Notes: generated from the letters alone by a model not told the origin. DNA of 64,000 nt from Vibrio genomosp. F10 str. ZF-129 (GCF_000287055.2 NZ_AJYQ02000111.1:1-64000), one strand, 5' to 3'; shown: positions 17,046 to 27,525, counted from the first letter of the stretch. Translations and numbers: made by a program.

Positions 17046-18617
17046 TTAACGCTTTTCTGTGCGCATACCCATTAATAGACTTACACACATCAGAAGCAAT
17101 ATAAATACAAATGGTAATGCGGTTGAAATGGCTCCGGCTTGAAGCGCTTCAATCGCTTGAGTACCACCGATCCAGAGTAATGCGACTGCAATTGCCCCTT
17201 CCATAAAGGCCCAAAAGACACGTTGTAGTACCGGTGCGTCTATTTTTCCGCCTGAAGTAATACTGTCGATAACCAATGAACCGGAGTCTGAAGACGTAAT
17301 AAAGAATACAAGAACCAGAACAACGGCCACAATAGAAAGCAAAGAGCCTAGCGGCAGTAAATCGAACATCTGGAACATCGCCAGAGACACATCTGTCAAG
17401 CCATTTACGCCGAGTTCACCTACGCCATTCTTAACTTGATCAATCGCCATTCCACCGAATGTAGACATCCAAAGTATGGTAAATGCGGTAGGGATAAGCA
17501 GTACTGCAGTGATGAATTGTCTAACCGTGCGACCTCGAGAAACACGCGCGATAAACATCCCTACAAATGGTGACCACGATACCCACCACGCCCAGTAGAA
17601 CACCGTCCAGCCTTGGAACCATGCTTCATCGGCGCGACCGTGAGGGTTACTCAATGGAATGATATTTTCAATGTAAGAAAAGAGCGTTGTTGGAATAGAA
17701 CCCAATGTTACCGCGTAGCCCACTAAGCAAACGAGTGCTAAGAGCGCAACAGCAATAATCATGTTGATATTACTAATGACTTTAACACCGCCATCGATAC
17801 CACGTATCACTGACACAACCGCTAATAAGGTCACAATGGTAATAACGATGATTTGTGTGGTTAAGCCTGCCTCTATACCAAATACATGTTGGATACCACT
17901 CGCAGCTTGCTGAGCACCCAAACCGAGTGATGTAGCAAGACCAAACAATGTTGCTAATACCGCAAGTATGTCTACGATATGACCAGGCCAACCCCATGCT
18001 CTATCCCCTAAAATAGGGTAAAAAATAGAACGGATAGACAGTGGAAGTCCTTTATTGTAGGTAAAGAAGGCTAGCGATAATGCAACAACACTGTATATCG
18101 CCCATGGGTGCAATCCCCAGTGATACATAGTGGCACCCAGTGCTAGGCGAGCGGCTTCTGGCGTATTGGGGGTTACGTTAAGTGGTGTTTCATACCAGCC
18201 AGTGAAGTAAGCAACCGGCTCTGCAACACTCCAAAACATCAGGCCAATACCCATACCCGCTGCGAACAGCATTGAGAACCAGGAAATTAATGAATAATCT
18301 GCAACGGCATCTTGTCCACCTAGGCGAATTTTGCCAAATGGCGAGACCACAAGAGCAAGGCAAAATAATACAAAGATATTCCCAGACCAAATGAACAACC
18401 AATCAAAAGCGCCAATAATTTTCCATTTGACTCCGTCAAGTGCCGTCTTGGCGGTTTCAGCATCTGAAAACAATACTGCGAGCAAAAATAGCCCAATTAA
18501 ACCCGCGCTAATACCAAATACAGGGTTGTGTACGTCAAACCCCCATTTCTGAACGTTATCTTGGCCTACGGTATAGTCCGTGCTGTCAATACTGTACTTA
18601 TCGATCCCTTTCGTCAT
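17046..18617 (-). CDS. BCCT family betaine/choline/carnitine transporter
   Basis: About twelve membrane helices and the family signatures are visible: FAAGMGIGLMFWSVAEP near residue 128 (14 less from the chosen start) and the tryptophan-rich WTVFYWAWWVSWSPFVGMF, followed by RGRTVRQF. Such transporters import compatible solutes such as glycine betaine, choline or DMSP driven by Na+ or H+. The GMGIG in place of GMGID leaves the coupling ion uncertain. I start at ATG 18617 (523 residues), because AGAGAGGA lies just before the MMTKG codons; an upstream ATG at 18659 has no ribosome-binding site. An 18-bp palindrome about 210 bp upstream may control it. It is not beside betaine synthesis genes. Confidence 0.9.
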   Translation of the reverse strand: MTKGIDKYSIDSTDYTVGQDNVQKWGFDVHNPVFGISAGLIGLFLLAVLFSDAETAKTALDGVKWKIIGAFDWLFIWSGNIFVLFCLALVVSPFGKIRLGGQDAVADYSLISWFSMLFAAGMGIGLMFWSVAEPVAYFTGWYETPLNVTPNTPEAARLALGATMYHWGLHPWAIYSVVALSLAFFTYNKGLPLSIRSIFYPILGDRAWGWPGHIVDILAVLATLFGLATSLGLGAQQAASGIQHVFGIEAGLTTQIIVITIVTLLAVVSVIRGIDGGVKVISNINMIIAVALLALVCLVGYAVTLGSIPTTLFSYIENIIPLSNPHGRADEAWFQGWTVFYWAWWVSWSPFVGMFIARVSRGRTVRQFITAVLLIPTAFTILWMSTFGGMAIDQVKNGVGELGVNGLTDVSLAMFQMFDLLPLGSLLSIVAVVLVLVFFITSSDSGSLVIDSITSGGKIDAPVLQRVFWAFMEGAIAVALLWIGGTQAIEALQAGAISTALPFVFILLLMCVSLLMGMRTEKR

Positions 18618-18829
18618 CATTCCTCTCTTAAAACTAAAATCATAGTCGATATAAAACACGACCAGTAAAAATCACCTATTTTTACCAATCACAGTAAGTG
18701 GTTAGAAATAGCGTAGAAAAAAGCTAGATAGCAAGACAGAATTTTCGGTAGATAGAGAGTCTACAATCAAAAACTCTAATGCAGTTATCGAGTGTTTTAA
18801 CAAGCTAAGAAGACCCGTCATTTACTGCG

Positions 18830-18847
18830 ATAGGTATTAATACCTAT
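18830..18847. promoter_or_regulatory. Perfect 18-bp palindrome upstream of the BCCT gene
   Basis: ATAGGTATTAATACCTAT is a perfect dyad, 213 bp upstream of the BCCT start. It looks like an operator for a dimeric regulator, but I do not recognise whose. Confidence 0.45.
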
Positions 18848-18999
18848 GATGGTTTCTAGTGGTCGTAATTCGCATCTGTAATGATACGTTATTTCATGGT
18901 GAAAATCAGTAATCCGTACGTATCCTTGTAACTTTACTACTATATTTCAGACCAGTTGAGTGAAAATTGTACTTAAAAGAGACTGGATTGACTTATTTT

Positions 19000-19039
19000 G
19001 ATAGAAAAAATACAAAAGCCTAGTGAAGTACTAGGCTTT
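19000..19039 (-). terminator. Intrinsic terminator after the LysE-family gene
   Basis: AAAGCCTAGT (19015-19024) pairs perfectly with ACTAGGCTTT (19030-19039). Read on the minus strand the hairpin runs into a T-rich stretch (TTGTATTTTTTCT). It lies about 88 bp beyond the stop codon. Confidence 0.75.
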
Positions 19040-19126
19040 ACAAGCTTTAAATATAAAACTGAATGTATATCAAATTGTATCTTGGAAGGCGTGACAACTG
19101 ACTCTCACCCTCCCCTCGCCCTACTC

Positions 19127-19756
19127 TCAGTTTCGGCTCGAAAAAGACAGTAAGGTTCCTGCTCCAATGAAAACACCGCCCGTCAAACGATTAAATAGCT
19201 TGGCTCTTCCTTTTGCAAATAACCAACTAGAGGAGCGATTCCCCAAGCGTACGTAAAGCATTAACCATGAAAATTCCAAGACAACAAATGTTAAGCAGAA
19301 AATGATGTACTGAACCAGCATATTTGAGCTTGCATCAATAAATTGTGGGAAAAGTGCACTAAAAAACAGAATCGCTTTAGGGTTACTTGCTCCCACAATG
19401 AAGCCACTCAGAAAGTGTTCGCGAATATTGGCCTCTTCACTTGGCTTATTGTCTGCTGCTTGATAGTCCTGTTGCTGAGAGCGAAAAGACTGAATGCCGA
19501 GGTAAACTAAATATGCCGCGCCTATCCATTTAATAATATTAAATAGCCACTCTGAAGATGAGATGATGACCCCTAGGCCAACGAAAGATAAGGTTAATAT
19601 CGAGGTAATAGCGGTTAAGCTACCAAGAGCCGTGTAAAGACCCGTTTTGGTACCATGAGTGACGCCTTTCGTCATACATAAAAGTGCACTCGGTCCTGGT
19701 GATGCCGTTAGTACGAGAACGGCAATAAGATACACAATCCATGTGTCTAATGTCAT
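19127..19756 (-). CDS. LysE/RhtB family amino-acid exporter
   Basis: This 209-residue protein has five to six hydrophobic segments and the LysE/RhtB opening: WIVYLIAVLVLTASPGPSAL, then TKGVTHGTKTGLYTALGS. The late FLSGFIVGASNPKAILFFSA block carries the second conserved N-P motif. Members export amino acids such as homoserine, threonine, leucine or lysine; the substrate cannot be told from the sequence. The start is ATG 19756, with AAAGGAG six bases upstream; a TTG two codons earlier lies inside the spacer. It is transcribed alone, downstream of the gyrA terminator. Confidence 0.88.
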   Translation of the reverse strand: MTLDTWIVYLIAVLVLTASPGPSALLCMTKGVTHGTKTGLYTALGSLTAITSILTLSFVGLGVIISSSEWLFNIIKWIGAAYLVYLGIQSFRSQQQDYQAADNKPSEEANIREHFLSGFIVGASNPKAILFFSALFPQFIDASSNMLVQYIIFCLTFVVLEFSWLMLYVRLGNRSSSWLFAKGRAKLFNRLTGGVFIGAGTLLSFSSRN

Positions 19757-19839
19757 ATTCAACTCCTTTAATTGGTTTCAACACTAATTGAACAGAAAAT
19801 ATTCATAATGTAAACCCTATAATCGGTTGATATTCTTGC

Positions 19840-19877
19840 TCAGATACAAAAAAGCCGAGCTAAATCGCTCGGCTTTT
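19840..19877 (-). terminator. Intrinsic terminator after gyrA
   Basis: AAAAGCCGAGC and GCTCGGCTTTT form an 11-bp stem around TAAATC. On the minus strand it is followed by TTGTATC after the T run. It lies 18 bp beyond the gyrA stop. Confidence 0.9.
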
Positions 19878-19895
19878 GTTCAACGTGATTAACGA

Positions 19896-22559
19896 TTATT
19901 CGTCATCAGGCTCTTCGTTCACTTCACTATCAGAGTCTGTACTGCTCTCTACATCCGGTGACGTAACTTCACTTGAAGCTGTCGCACCTTCAGAGGCTTC
20001 TTCAGATTGCTCATCATCCAACAGTTCAGATTCTTCAACTTCATCAATACGTTGAAGACCCACTACATTTTCATCATCTGCAGTACGAATCAGAGTAACA
20101 CCTTGAGTATTACGACCCACTTGGCTGACTTCAGATACACGGGTACGAACCAAGGTTCCAGCATCCGTGATCATCATCATTTCATCGCCTTCATCAACCT
20201 GAATAGCACCAACTACTGGGCCATTACGGTCTGAAACTTTGATGGAAACAACACCCTGAGTCGCTCTACCCTTAGTTGGGTATTCAGCTAATTGTGTACG
20301 TTTACCATAACCATTCTCAGTGACCGTCAAGATTTCACCGTCACTAGAAGGAACAATAAGTGACACAACTTGATCGCCATCGACCAGTTTCATACCACGA
20401 ACACCCGCTGCGGTACGACCCATCGGACGCACTTTATCTTCACTAAAGCGAACCACTTTACCCGCTTTAGAGAACAGCATAATGTCACTGTCGCCATTGG
20501 TGATATCAACACCAATCAATGAATCTTCGTCACGTAAGTTAACAGCAATTAGGCCATTAGCACGTACGTTAGCAAACTGATCTAATGATGTTTTCTTAAC
20601 GGTACCGTCGCCAGTTGCCATGAAGATGTACTTCTCTGGGCTGAACTCAGAAACCGGTAAGATTGCGGTAATACGTTCGTTTTCTTCCAATGGAAGGATA
20701 TTGACGATCGGCTTACCACGAGCAGTACGGCTCGCTTGCGGTAATTGGTACACCTTCAAGCGGTACGTTTTTCCACGAGTTGAGAAGCATAAGATGTTGT
20801 CATGAGTATTAGCAACCAGCAGACGCTCGATGTAATCCTCTTCTTTCATCTTAGTGGCACTCTTACCTTTACCACCACGACGCTGTGCTTCGTAGTCGCT
20901 TAAGATTTGGTACTTAACGTATCCTTCGTGAGAAAGCGTGACAACAACGTCTTCACGCGCAATAAGCTCTTCCATATCAATATCATGGACAGCGGCTGTA
21001 ATTTCAGTGCGACGGGCATCACCAAAGTTGTCTCTTACTAGCTCAAGTTCTTCACGGATAACTTCCATCAAGCGCTCTGTGCTGGCAAGGATATGCATTA
21101 ACTCAGCGATTTCTTCGAGCAGTGCTTTGTACTCATCTAGAATTTTCTCATGTTCTAGACCTGTTAATCTATGAAGACGCAACTCCAAGATTGCTTGAGC
21201 TTGGGTTTCCGTAAGGTAGTATTGACCATCACGAATACCGTACTCATCTTCAAGCCAATCAGGACGAGCAGCATCGGTGCCTGCACGCTCTAGCATTGAC
21301 GCGACATTACCAAGATCCCATCCACGGGCAACAAGCTCAACTTTCGCTTCTGCCGGTGTCGGAGCGTTCTTGATCAGTGCGATAATTTCATCAATGTTCG
21401 CTAGAGCAAGAGAAAGTGCTTCAAGAATATGCGCACGCTCACGAGCTTTTTTCAGCTCATAAATGGTACGACGGGTAACCACTTCTCGGCGGTGATCAAC
21501 GAAGCATTTCAACATATCTTTCAGGTTGAATAGCTGAGGTTGACCATTGTTAAGCGCAACCATGTTGACACCAAAGGTCGTTTGCAGCTGTGTCTGAGAG
21601 TAAAGGTTGTTCAGTACAACTTCACCCACAGCATCGCGCTTACATTCAATAACAATACGCATACCATCTTTGTCAGACTCATCACGTAATGCACTGATAC
21701 CTTCTACTTTCTTATCTTTAACGAGCTCAGCGATTTTTTCAATCAATCTTGCTTTGTTAACTTGATACGGAATTTCTGTAACGATAATCGTTTCTTTACC
21801 GTTCTTATCCGCTTCTATATCCGCTTTAGAGCGCATGTAGACTTTTCCGCGACCAGTCTTATAGGCGTCAACAATGCCCTTGCGGCCACTGATTAATGCT
21901 GCTGTCGGGAAATCAGGACCTGGGATATAGTCCATGAGTTCATCAATAGTAATGTCTTCATTATTAATGAACGCTAAGCAGCCATCGATCACTTCCGTCA
22001 AGTTATGCGGAGGAATATTGGTTGCCATACCGACTGCGATACCAGAAGCACCGTTAACCAATAGGTTCGGGATCTTAGTAGGCAGTACCGCTGGGATTTG
22101 CTCTGTTCCATCATAGTTAGGGACGTAGTCAACGGTCTCTTTATCAAGATCCGCCAATAGCTCGCCCGCTATTTTTGACATACGAACTTCGGTGTAACGC
22201 ATTGCCGCCGCTGAATCGCCATCAACCGAACCAAAGTTACCTTGGCCATCGACTAGCATATAGCGTAGTGAGAACGGCTGCGCCATACGAACGATCGATT
22301 CGTATACAGCACTATCACCATGTGGGTGATACTTACCGATTACATCACCTACCACACGGGCAGATTTTTTATATGATTTGTTCCAATCATTACCCAATAC
22401 ATTCATCGCGAATAAAACGCGGCGGTGTACTGGTTTTAGGCCATCACGCACATCAGGAAGCGCTCGACCAACGATGACTGACATCGCATAGTCAAGGTAT
22501 GAACCTCTAAGTTCATCTTCTATGTTTACCGGCGTGATCTCTTTAGCTAGATCGCTCAT
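19896..22559 (-). CDS. gyrA: DNA gyrase subunit A
   Basis: GyrA is the breakage-reunion subunit of DNA gyrase, which forms A2B2 with GyrB and introduces negative supercoils. The 887 residues contain the winged-helix domain with catalytic Tyr122 (AAMRYTEV), the GyrA box QRRGGKG in the C-terminal domain, six beta-pinwheel blades, and a long acidic Ser/Glu-rich tail typical of vibrios. In the quinolone-resistance region Ser83 is present, and position 87 is Glu (GDSAVYES) where E. coli has Asp. The AGAGGG at 22571-22576 is 11 bases from the ATG, and a four-codon mini-ORF (ATG GCT CTA TGA) overlaps the start as ATGA. Confidence 0.98.
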   Translation of the reverse strand: MSDLAKEITPVNIEDELRGSYLDYAMSVIVGRALPDVRDGLKPVHRRVLFAMNVLGNDWNKSYKKSARVVGDVIGKYHPHGDSAVYESIVRMAQPFSLRYMLVDGQGNFGSVDGDSAAAMRYTEVRMSKIAGELLADLDKETVDYVPNYDGTEQIPAVLPTKIPNLLVNGASGIAVGMATNIPPHNLTEVIDGCLAFINNEDITIDELMDYIPGPDFPTAALISGRKGIVDAYKTGRGKVYMRSKADIEADKNGKETIIVTEIPYQVNKARLIEKIAELVKDKKVEGISALRDESDKDGMRIVIECKRDAVGEVVLNNLYSQTQLQTTFGVNMVALNNGQPQLFNLKDMLKCFVDHRREVVTRRTIYELKKARERAHILEALSLALANIDEIIALIKNAPTPAEAKVELVARGWDLGNVASMLERAGTDAARPDWLEDEYGIRDGQYYLTETQAQAILELRLHRLTGLEHEKILDEYKALLEEIAELMHILASTERLMEVIREELELVRDNFGDARRTEITAAVHDIDMEELIAREDVVVTLSHEGYVKYQILSDYEAQRRGGKGKSATKMKEEDYIERLLVANTHDNILCFSTRGKTYRLKVYQLPQASRTARGKPIVNILPLEENERITAILPVSEFSPEKYIFMATGDGTVKKTSLDQFANVRANGLIAVNLRDEDSLIGVDITNGDSDIMLFSKAGKVVRFSEDKVRPMGRTAAGVRGMKLVDGDQVVSLIVPSSDGEILTVTENGYGKRTQLAEYPTKGRATQGVVSIKVSDRNGPVVGAIQVDEGDEMMMITDAGTLVRTRVSEVSQVGRNTQGVTLIRTADDENVVGLQRIDEVEESELLDDEQSEEASEGATASSEVTSPDVESSTDSDSEVNEEPDDE

Positions 22560-22797
22560 AGAGCCATTATCCCTCTATATTTTGATCGTATATTGATACG
22601 TACAAGGTCGGAAAATATAACACACATTTAGCCTATTCGGCATCACTTTCCCTTTCCTTTTATCATGTTGTGAACTTGGTTGTGAATCAACTGCCGAGAA
22701 TTTACACAATCGCTGTATACCCACTTGATTATTGGTTAAATTTCACTCGCTCAATTATGAAAAACCGTTCACCTATAGTCAGGTGCCGATAACCCGT

Positions 22798-22803
22798 TAT
22801 AAT
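22798..22803 (+). promoter_or_regulatory. Probable -10 box of ubiG
   Basis: TATAAT at 22798-22803 would start transcription near 22810; the -35 region (around 22775) is poor. Confidence 0.35.
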
Positions 22804-22841
22804 GCTGGCAAGTATATAGGAATATGAGTGAAGTACGGATT

Positions 22842-23552
22842 ATGACCACAAAGCAAAATGTAGACCCTAACGAAATCAAAAAATTTGAAGACATGGCATC
22901 AAGGTGGTGGGATTTTGAAGGCGAATTTAAACCCCTTCACCAAATTAATCCTCTGCGTCTTAACTATGTCTTAGAGAAATCGGACGGGCTTTTTGGAAAA
23001 GTCGTTTTAGATGTGGGTTGTGGCGGCGGTATTCTCGCTGAGAGCATGGCAAAAGAAGGCGCCATTGTTACTGGGCTAGATATGGGTAAAGAACCGCTAG
23101 AAGTCGCTCGCCTGCATGCACTAGAGACAGGCACCACCCTCACTTATATACAAAGCACCATTGAAGATCATGCCTCAGAGAATGCACAGAAATACGATGT
23201 CGTTACTTGCATGGAAATGCTAGAGCATGTACCAGACCCGCTTTCTGTGGTGCAGTCTTGCGCTGCACTTGTTAAGCCTGGTGGTCATGTCTTTTTTTCA
23301 ACGTTGAACCGAAACTTCAAATCGTATCTTTTTGCCATTGTTGGGGCAGAAAAGCTGTTAAAAATAGTGCCAGAAGGCACCCATGATCACGACAAGTTCA
23401 TTCGCCCTTCGGAACTGATCAAGATGGTCGATAAAACTAGCCTGGTTGAACAAGGAATCACGGGGCTTCATTACAACCCATTAACAGACGCCTATAAGCT
23501 GGGCCCAAATGTGGACGTCAATTACATTGTCCACACTCATTATCCTGTTTAG
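22842..23552 (+). CDS. ubiG: Ubiquinone biosynthesis O-methyltransferase UbiG
   Basis: UbiG catalyses both O-methylations of ubiquinone synthesis, using SAM on membrane-bound polyprenyl intermediates. Signatures include [20 protein letters not shown] at the N-terminus, the SAM-binding motif [16 protein letters not shown] near residue 58, and [14 protein letters not shown] start at ATG 22842 ([11 protein letters not shown], 236 residues), which aligns with the family; an in-frame ATG at 22824 would add six residues and has AGGA too close to it to decide. It is divergent from gyrA, an arrangement I also know from other gammaproteobacteria. Confidence 0.96.
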   Translation: MTTKQNVDPNEIKKFEDMASRWWDFEGEFKPLHQINPLRLNYVLEKSDGLFGKVVLDVGCGGGILAESMAKEGAIVTGLDMGKEPLEVARLHALETGTTLTYIQSTIEDHASENAQKYDVVTCMEMLEHVPDPLSVVQSCAALVKPGGHVFFSTLNRNFKSYLFAIVGAEKLLKIVPEGTHDHDKFIRPSELIKMVDKTSLVEQGITGLHYNPLTDAYKLGPNVDVNYIVHTHYPV

Positions 23553-23572
23553 GTCAAATTGATTTGTCTCTT

Positions 23573-23605
23573 GGGTAGCATGTATTAATGTTGCCCATTC
23601 TTCCT
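23573..23605 (+). terminator. Probable terminator after ubiG
   Basis: GGGTAGCAT can pair with ATGTTGCCC, using two G-T wobbles, around a 6-base loop, followed by a pyrimidine-rich tail (ATTCTTCCTTTT). Weaker than the others in this window. Confidence 0.45.
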
Positions 23606-23812
23606 TTTGTTGCTTGGTTTTTGTGCGTTAGATTCCAAATTGTACTGTCTGATTTAAGGTTCGAATTTTAGGAAAAGATCAAGGAAAATATTTTTGTTTG
23701 TGGTGAGATTTAAACCGATTACAAAACGGTAACTTTAGACACTCAGCAACGTTCTTTCTTCCTCAGTAAGTGGACACTTACAGTTTTTTTTAAATTTGTC
23801 AGTTATCCACAA

Positions 23813-23821
23813 GTCATCCAA
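23813..23821 (+). promoter_or_regulatory. DnaA box upstream of nrdA
   Basis: TTATCCACA is the perfect strong DnaA box. It lies 193 bp before the nrdA ATG. In E. coli DnaA controls nrdAB transcription, so a regulatory role fits. Only one perfect copy is present in the region. Confidence 0.75.
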
Positions 23822-23880
23822 GATCTCTGCCTTGATAATTGCATGGCATAGCACTATCTTGTAACCCAAATGACCAGATA

Positions 23881-23918
23881 CCCCTATATGTTGTGTTTTG
23901 AACTAGAATATATAGAGA
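23881..23918 (+). promoter_or_regulatory. Possible pair of NrdR-like boxes upstream of nrdA
   Basis: CCCCTATATGTTGTGT (23881-23896) and CTAGAATATATAGAGA (23903-23918) resemble the NrdR consensus ACACTATATATAGTGT, the first at about 12 of 16 positions, the second mainly in its core. Start-to-start spacing is 22 bp, about two helical turns, shorter than the usual three. Treat as tentative. Confidence 0.4.
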
Positions 23919-24005
23919 GAGCTTGATCACAAAGCCAGTACCCATTTTTAGTAAAGTTACATACAAATAGAGCTTTCATCCGTTTTGTTAGGGAACGAAA
24001 TCAGA

Positions 24006-26288
24006 ATGAATCAACAACTCACTGTCACCAAGCGTGATGGACGTAAAGAAAGTATTGATCTCGAAAAGCTACACCGCGTGATCACATGGGCTGCAGAAGG
24101 CCTTCACAATGTCTCCGTTTCACAAGTAGAACTAAGAGCTCACATTCAGTTCTATGACGGTATTACGACTTCTGACATTCATGAAACTATCATCAAGTCT
24201 GCGGCAGATTTAATTTCGGAAGAAACGCCAGATTACCAATATTTGGCGGCGCGTCTTGCTGTCTTCCATTTACGTAAAAAAGCCTACGGCCAATATGAGC
24301 CGCCAAAGCTTTATGATCATGTCTCTCGTCTCGTTGAAACGGGAAAATATGATAAGCACTTGATGGAAGATTATTCTCAAGCTGAATTTGAAGAGCTGAA
24401 CAGCTACATCGACCACAAACGTGATTTAGACTTCTCTTACGCTGCTGTTAAGCAACTAGAAGGAAAGTACTTCGTTCAAAACCGTGTTTCTGGTGAAATC
24501 TACGAAAGTGCGCAATTTCTGTATATCCTAGTCTCAGCGTGTTTGTTTGCGAATTATCCAAGAGAAACTCGCCTTAGCTACATCAAGCGCTTCTATGATG
24601 CGACATCGACATTCAAAATTTCACTGCCAACGCCAATTATGGCGGGTGTGCGTACGCCGACCCGTCAATTTAGTTCATGCGTTCTTATCGAATGTGGCGA
24701 TAGTTTAGATTCTATCAATGCGACCGCTAGCTCTATTGTTCGTTATGTCTCTCAACGCGCAGGTATTGGTATTAACGCAGGACGTATTCGTTCTTTAGGC
24801 TCAGAAATACGGGGTGGTGAAGCCTTCCACACTGGTTGTATCCCTTTTTATAAGTACTTCCAAACCGCTGTTAAATGTTGTTCTCAAGGTGGTGTCCGAG
24901 GCGGCGCAGCAACCGTCTTCTACCCTCTTTGGCATGGTGAAGTCCAATCACTATTGGTACTAAAAAATAACCGTGGTGTGGAAGAAAACCGTGTTCGTCA
25001 TATGGATTATGGCGTCCAGCTGAATAAACTCATGTATTCTCGTCTGGTCCAAGGTGGAAACATCAGTTTATTCTCTCCATCTGACGTTCCAGGTCTATAC
25101 GACGCTTTCTTCGAAGATCAAGATGAATTTGAGCGTTTATATGTTCAATACGAAAATGACCCAGCGGTTAAGAGAACCTCTGTAAAGGCCGTTGAGCTGT
25201 TCTCTCTTCTTATGCAAGAAAGAGCCTCTACTGGTCGTATTTACATTCAAAATGTCGATCACTGTAATACTCATAGCCCATTTGATTCAAAAGTAGCACC
25301 GGTTCGTCAGTCTAACTTATGTTTAGAAATTGCATTGCCGACTAAGCCTCTTTCGAATGTAGAAGATGATCAAGGCGAAATCGCTCTTTGTACTCTGTCT
25401 GCTTTCAACCTTGGTGCTATCAACGAATTAGATGATCTGGCCGAATTATCCGATCTGGTTGTTCGAGCTCTCGATGCCTTATTGGATTACCAAGACTACC
25501 CATTACCGGCGGCGTACAAATCAACAATGAACCGTCGCACTTTAGGTGTAGGTGTTATCAACTATGCCTACTACTTAGCTAAGAATGGCGTTAAATACTC
25601 TGACGGTAGTGCAAATGGTTTAACCCACCGTACTTTTGAAGCGATTCAATACTACCTTCTGAAAGCATCGGTTGAACTCGCGAAAGAACAAGGTCGTTGT
25701 CCTTCGTTCCATGAAACGAACTACGCGAAAGGTTTGCTACCAATCGATACTTATAAAGCTGACATTGATAAGATTTGTGATGAACCGTTGCATTACGACT
25801 GGGATGCACTGCGTTCTGACATTATGGAATACGGTCTGCGTAACTCAACATTAACAGCACTAATGCCATCAGAGACCTCATCGCAGATTTCCAACGCGAC
25901 AAACGGCATTGAGCCACCTCGTGGGTATGTCTCTGTAAAAGCGTCTAAAGATGGTATTTTGAAGCAAGTTGTTCCTGATTTCGTTAATCTCAAAGAGAAC
26001 TACGAGTTATTGTGGAATATCGGTCCAAACGATGGGTACCTACATTTAGTTGGCATCATGCAAAAATTCGTTGATCAAGCTATCTCTGCAAATACTAACT
26101 ATGACCCTAGTAAGTATGATAGCGGTAAAGTTCCAATGAAGAAGCTGCTTCAAGATCTGCTAACTGCCTATAAATACGGTGTTAAAACGCTTTACTACCA
26201 TAACACTCGTGATGGTGCTAAAGACGACCAAGGCGATGCAGTTCAAGTGCCGGAAGAAGATTGTGAAGGCGGCGGTTGTAAGATCTAA
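24006..26288 (+). CDS. nrdA: Class Ia ribonucleotide reductase large subunit NrdA
   Basis: NrdA reduces ribonucleoside diphosphates to deoxy forms with the radical supplied by NrdB. The protein begins with an ATP-cone (VTKRDGRKESIDLEKLHRVI). It shows the active-site cysteines in FSSCVLIECGDS, SNLCLEIALP and ALCTLSAFNLG, the radical-transfer tyrosine pair in TLYYHNTRDG, and the C-terminal redox pair in DCEGGGCKI. The ATG at 24006 gives 760 residues, close to the 761 of E. coli; a TTG at 23985 is a poorer start. The 453-bp upstream gap carries a DnaA box and weak NrdR-like boxes. nrdB and yfaE follow. Confidence 0.97.
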   Translation: MNQQLTVTKRDGRKESIDLEKLHRVITWAAEGLHNVSVSQVELRAHIQFYDGITTSDIHETIIKSAADLISEETPDYQYLAARLAVFHLRKKAYGQYEPPKLYDHVSRLVETGKYDKHLMEDYSQAEFEELNSYIDHKRDLDFSYAAVKQLEGKYFVQNRVSGEIYESAQFLYILVSACLFANYPRETRLSYIKRFYDATSTFKISLPTPIMAGVRTPTRQFSSCVLIECGDSLDSINATASSIVRYVSQRAGIGINAGRIRSLGSEIRGGEAFHTGCIPFYKYFQTAVKCCSQGGVRGGAATVFYPLWHGEVQSLLVLKNNRGVEENRVRHMDYGVQLNKLMYSRLVQGGNISLFSPSDVPGLYDAFFEDQDEFERLYVQYENDPAVKRTSVKAVELFSLLMQERASTGRIYIQNVDHCNTHSPFDSKVAPVRQSNLCLEIALPTKPLSNVEDDQGEIALCTLSAFNLGAINELDDLAELSDLVVRALDALLDYQDYPLPAAYKSTMNRRTLGVGVINYAYYLAKNGVKYSDGSANGLTHRTFEAIQYYLLKASVELAKEQGRCPSFHETNYAKGLLPIDTYKADIDKICDEPLHYDWDALRSDIMEYGLRNSTLTALMPSETSSQISNATNGIEPPRGYVSVKASKDGILKQVVPDFVNLKENYELLWNIGPNDGYLHLVGIMQKFVDQAISANTNYDPSKYDSGKVPMKKLLQDLLTAYKYGVKTLYYHNTRDGAKDDQGDAVQVPEEDCEGGGCKI

Positions 26289-26306
26289 ACCGCAATAAAC
26301 ATTAAG

Positions 26307-26337
26307 ACCCCAGAGAAGAGTTATCTTCTCTGGGTTT
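26307..26337 (+). other. Hairpin between nrdA and nrdB
   Basis: CCCAGAGAAG pairs perfectly with CTTCTCTGGG around AGTTAT, followed only by TTTAAAG. It is too T-poor for full termination. It may stabilise the nrdA message or lower nrdB readthrough. Confidence 0.5.
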
Positions 26338-26391
26338 AAAGCATTAACAGGGTCCGTTTTATTACGGGTCTTTAAAGGATTTGAGGCATTT

Positions 26392-27525
26392 ATGGCTTAC
26401 AGTACTTTTTCTCAGCAAAAAAATGACCAACTAAAAGAACCAATGTTCTTGGGTCAGTCGGTAAACGTTGCACGTTACGACCAACAAAAATTCGAAATCT
26501 TCGAAAAGTTGATCGAAAAGCAGCTTTCTTTCTTCTGGCGTCCAGAAGAAGTAGACGTGTCTAGCGACCGTATCGATTACAACAAGCTTCCAGAGCATGA
26601 AAAGCACATCTTCATCTCTAACCTGAAGTACCAAACGCTTCTAGATTCTATCCAAGGCCGCAGCCCTAACGTTGCCCTACTTCCTTTGGTATCACTACCA
26701 GAAGTTGAAACTTGGATTGAGACTTGGTCATTCTCTGAAACGATTCACTCTCGTTCATACACGCACATCATCCGTAACATCGTGAATGATCCAGGCGTCG
26801 TATTCGACGATATCGTTGAGAACGAAGAGATCCTGAAACGTGCGAAAGACATCGCGTTTTACTACGATGATTTGATCAAGCTGACGGCTGACTACCACCG
26901 CTACGGTGAAGGCAACCACAACATCAACGGCGAAGACATTAAGATTTCACTTCACGACCTGAAGAAGAAGCTTTACGTTTGCTTAATGTCGGTTAATGCT
27001 CTAGAAGCGATTCGTTTCTACGTGAGCTTTGCATGTTCATTCGCTTTTGCTGAACGAGAGCTAATGGAAGGTAATGCGAAGATCATCAAATTAATTGCTC
27101 GTGATGAAGCTCTTCATCTAACAGGTACTCAGCATATGATTAATTTGCTGCGCAATGGTCAAGATGACTTTGAATTCATGCAAATTGCTGAAGAATGTAA
27201 GCAAGAATGTTTTGACCTATTCAAAGAAGCAGCAGAACAAGAAAAAGAATGGGCTGAATACCTATTTAAAGATGGTTCTATGATTGGTCTTAACAAAGAC
27301 ATTCTTTGCCAATACGTTGAGTACATCACTAATATTCGCATGCAAGCCGTTGGCCTAGGTGCTGCTTACCCAGAAGCAACATCGAACCCAATTCCTTGGA
27401 TCAACGCTTGGTTATCTTCAGATAACGTGCAAGTAGCGCCACAGGAAGCAGAAATCAGCTCTTACTTGGTTGGACAGATTGACAACGAAGTCAGCGCAAA
27501 TGATTTTGAGGATTTTGAACTGTAA
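26392..27525 (+). CDS. nrdB: Class Ia ribonucleotide reductase small subunit NrdB
   Basis: NrdB carries the di-iron centre and tyrosyl radical for NrdA. The segment [15 protein letters not shown] contains the iron ligands Glu and His and the radical Tyr (Glu115, His118, Tyr122 in E. coli numbering). [13 protein letters not shown] gives the later Glu and His ligands. The 377 residues match the family length. It ends in DFEDFEL, the C-terminal peptide by which class Ia small subunits dock to NrdA. The stop codon overlaps the yfaE start by one base. Confidence 0.97.
   Translation: MAYSTFSQQKNDQLKEPMFLGQSVNVARYDQQKFEIFEKLIEKQLSFFWRPEEVDVSSDRIDYNKLPEHEKHIFISNLKYQTLLDSIQGRSPNVALLPLVSLPEVETWIETWSFSETIHSRSYTHIIRNIVNDPGVVFDDIVENEEILKRAKDIAFYYDDLIKLTADYHRYGEGNHNINGEDIKISLHDLKKKLYVCLMSVNALEAIRFYVSFACSFAFAERELMEGNAKIIKLIARDEALHLTGTQHMINLLRNGQDDFEFMQIAEECKQECFDLFKEAAEQEKEWAEYLFKDGSMIGLNKDILCQYVEYITNIRMQAVGLGAAYPEATSNPIPWINAWLSSDNVQVAPQEAEISSYLVGQIDNEVSANDFEDFEL

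Larger units (their letters stand above)
18618..19126. other. Intergenic region between BCCT and LysE-family genes
   Basis: No reading frame of note is present. It holds the palindrome at 18830-18847 and the terminator at 19000-19039. The rest is AT-rich and presumably contains the BCCT promoter. Confidence 0.6.
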
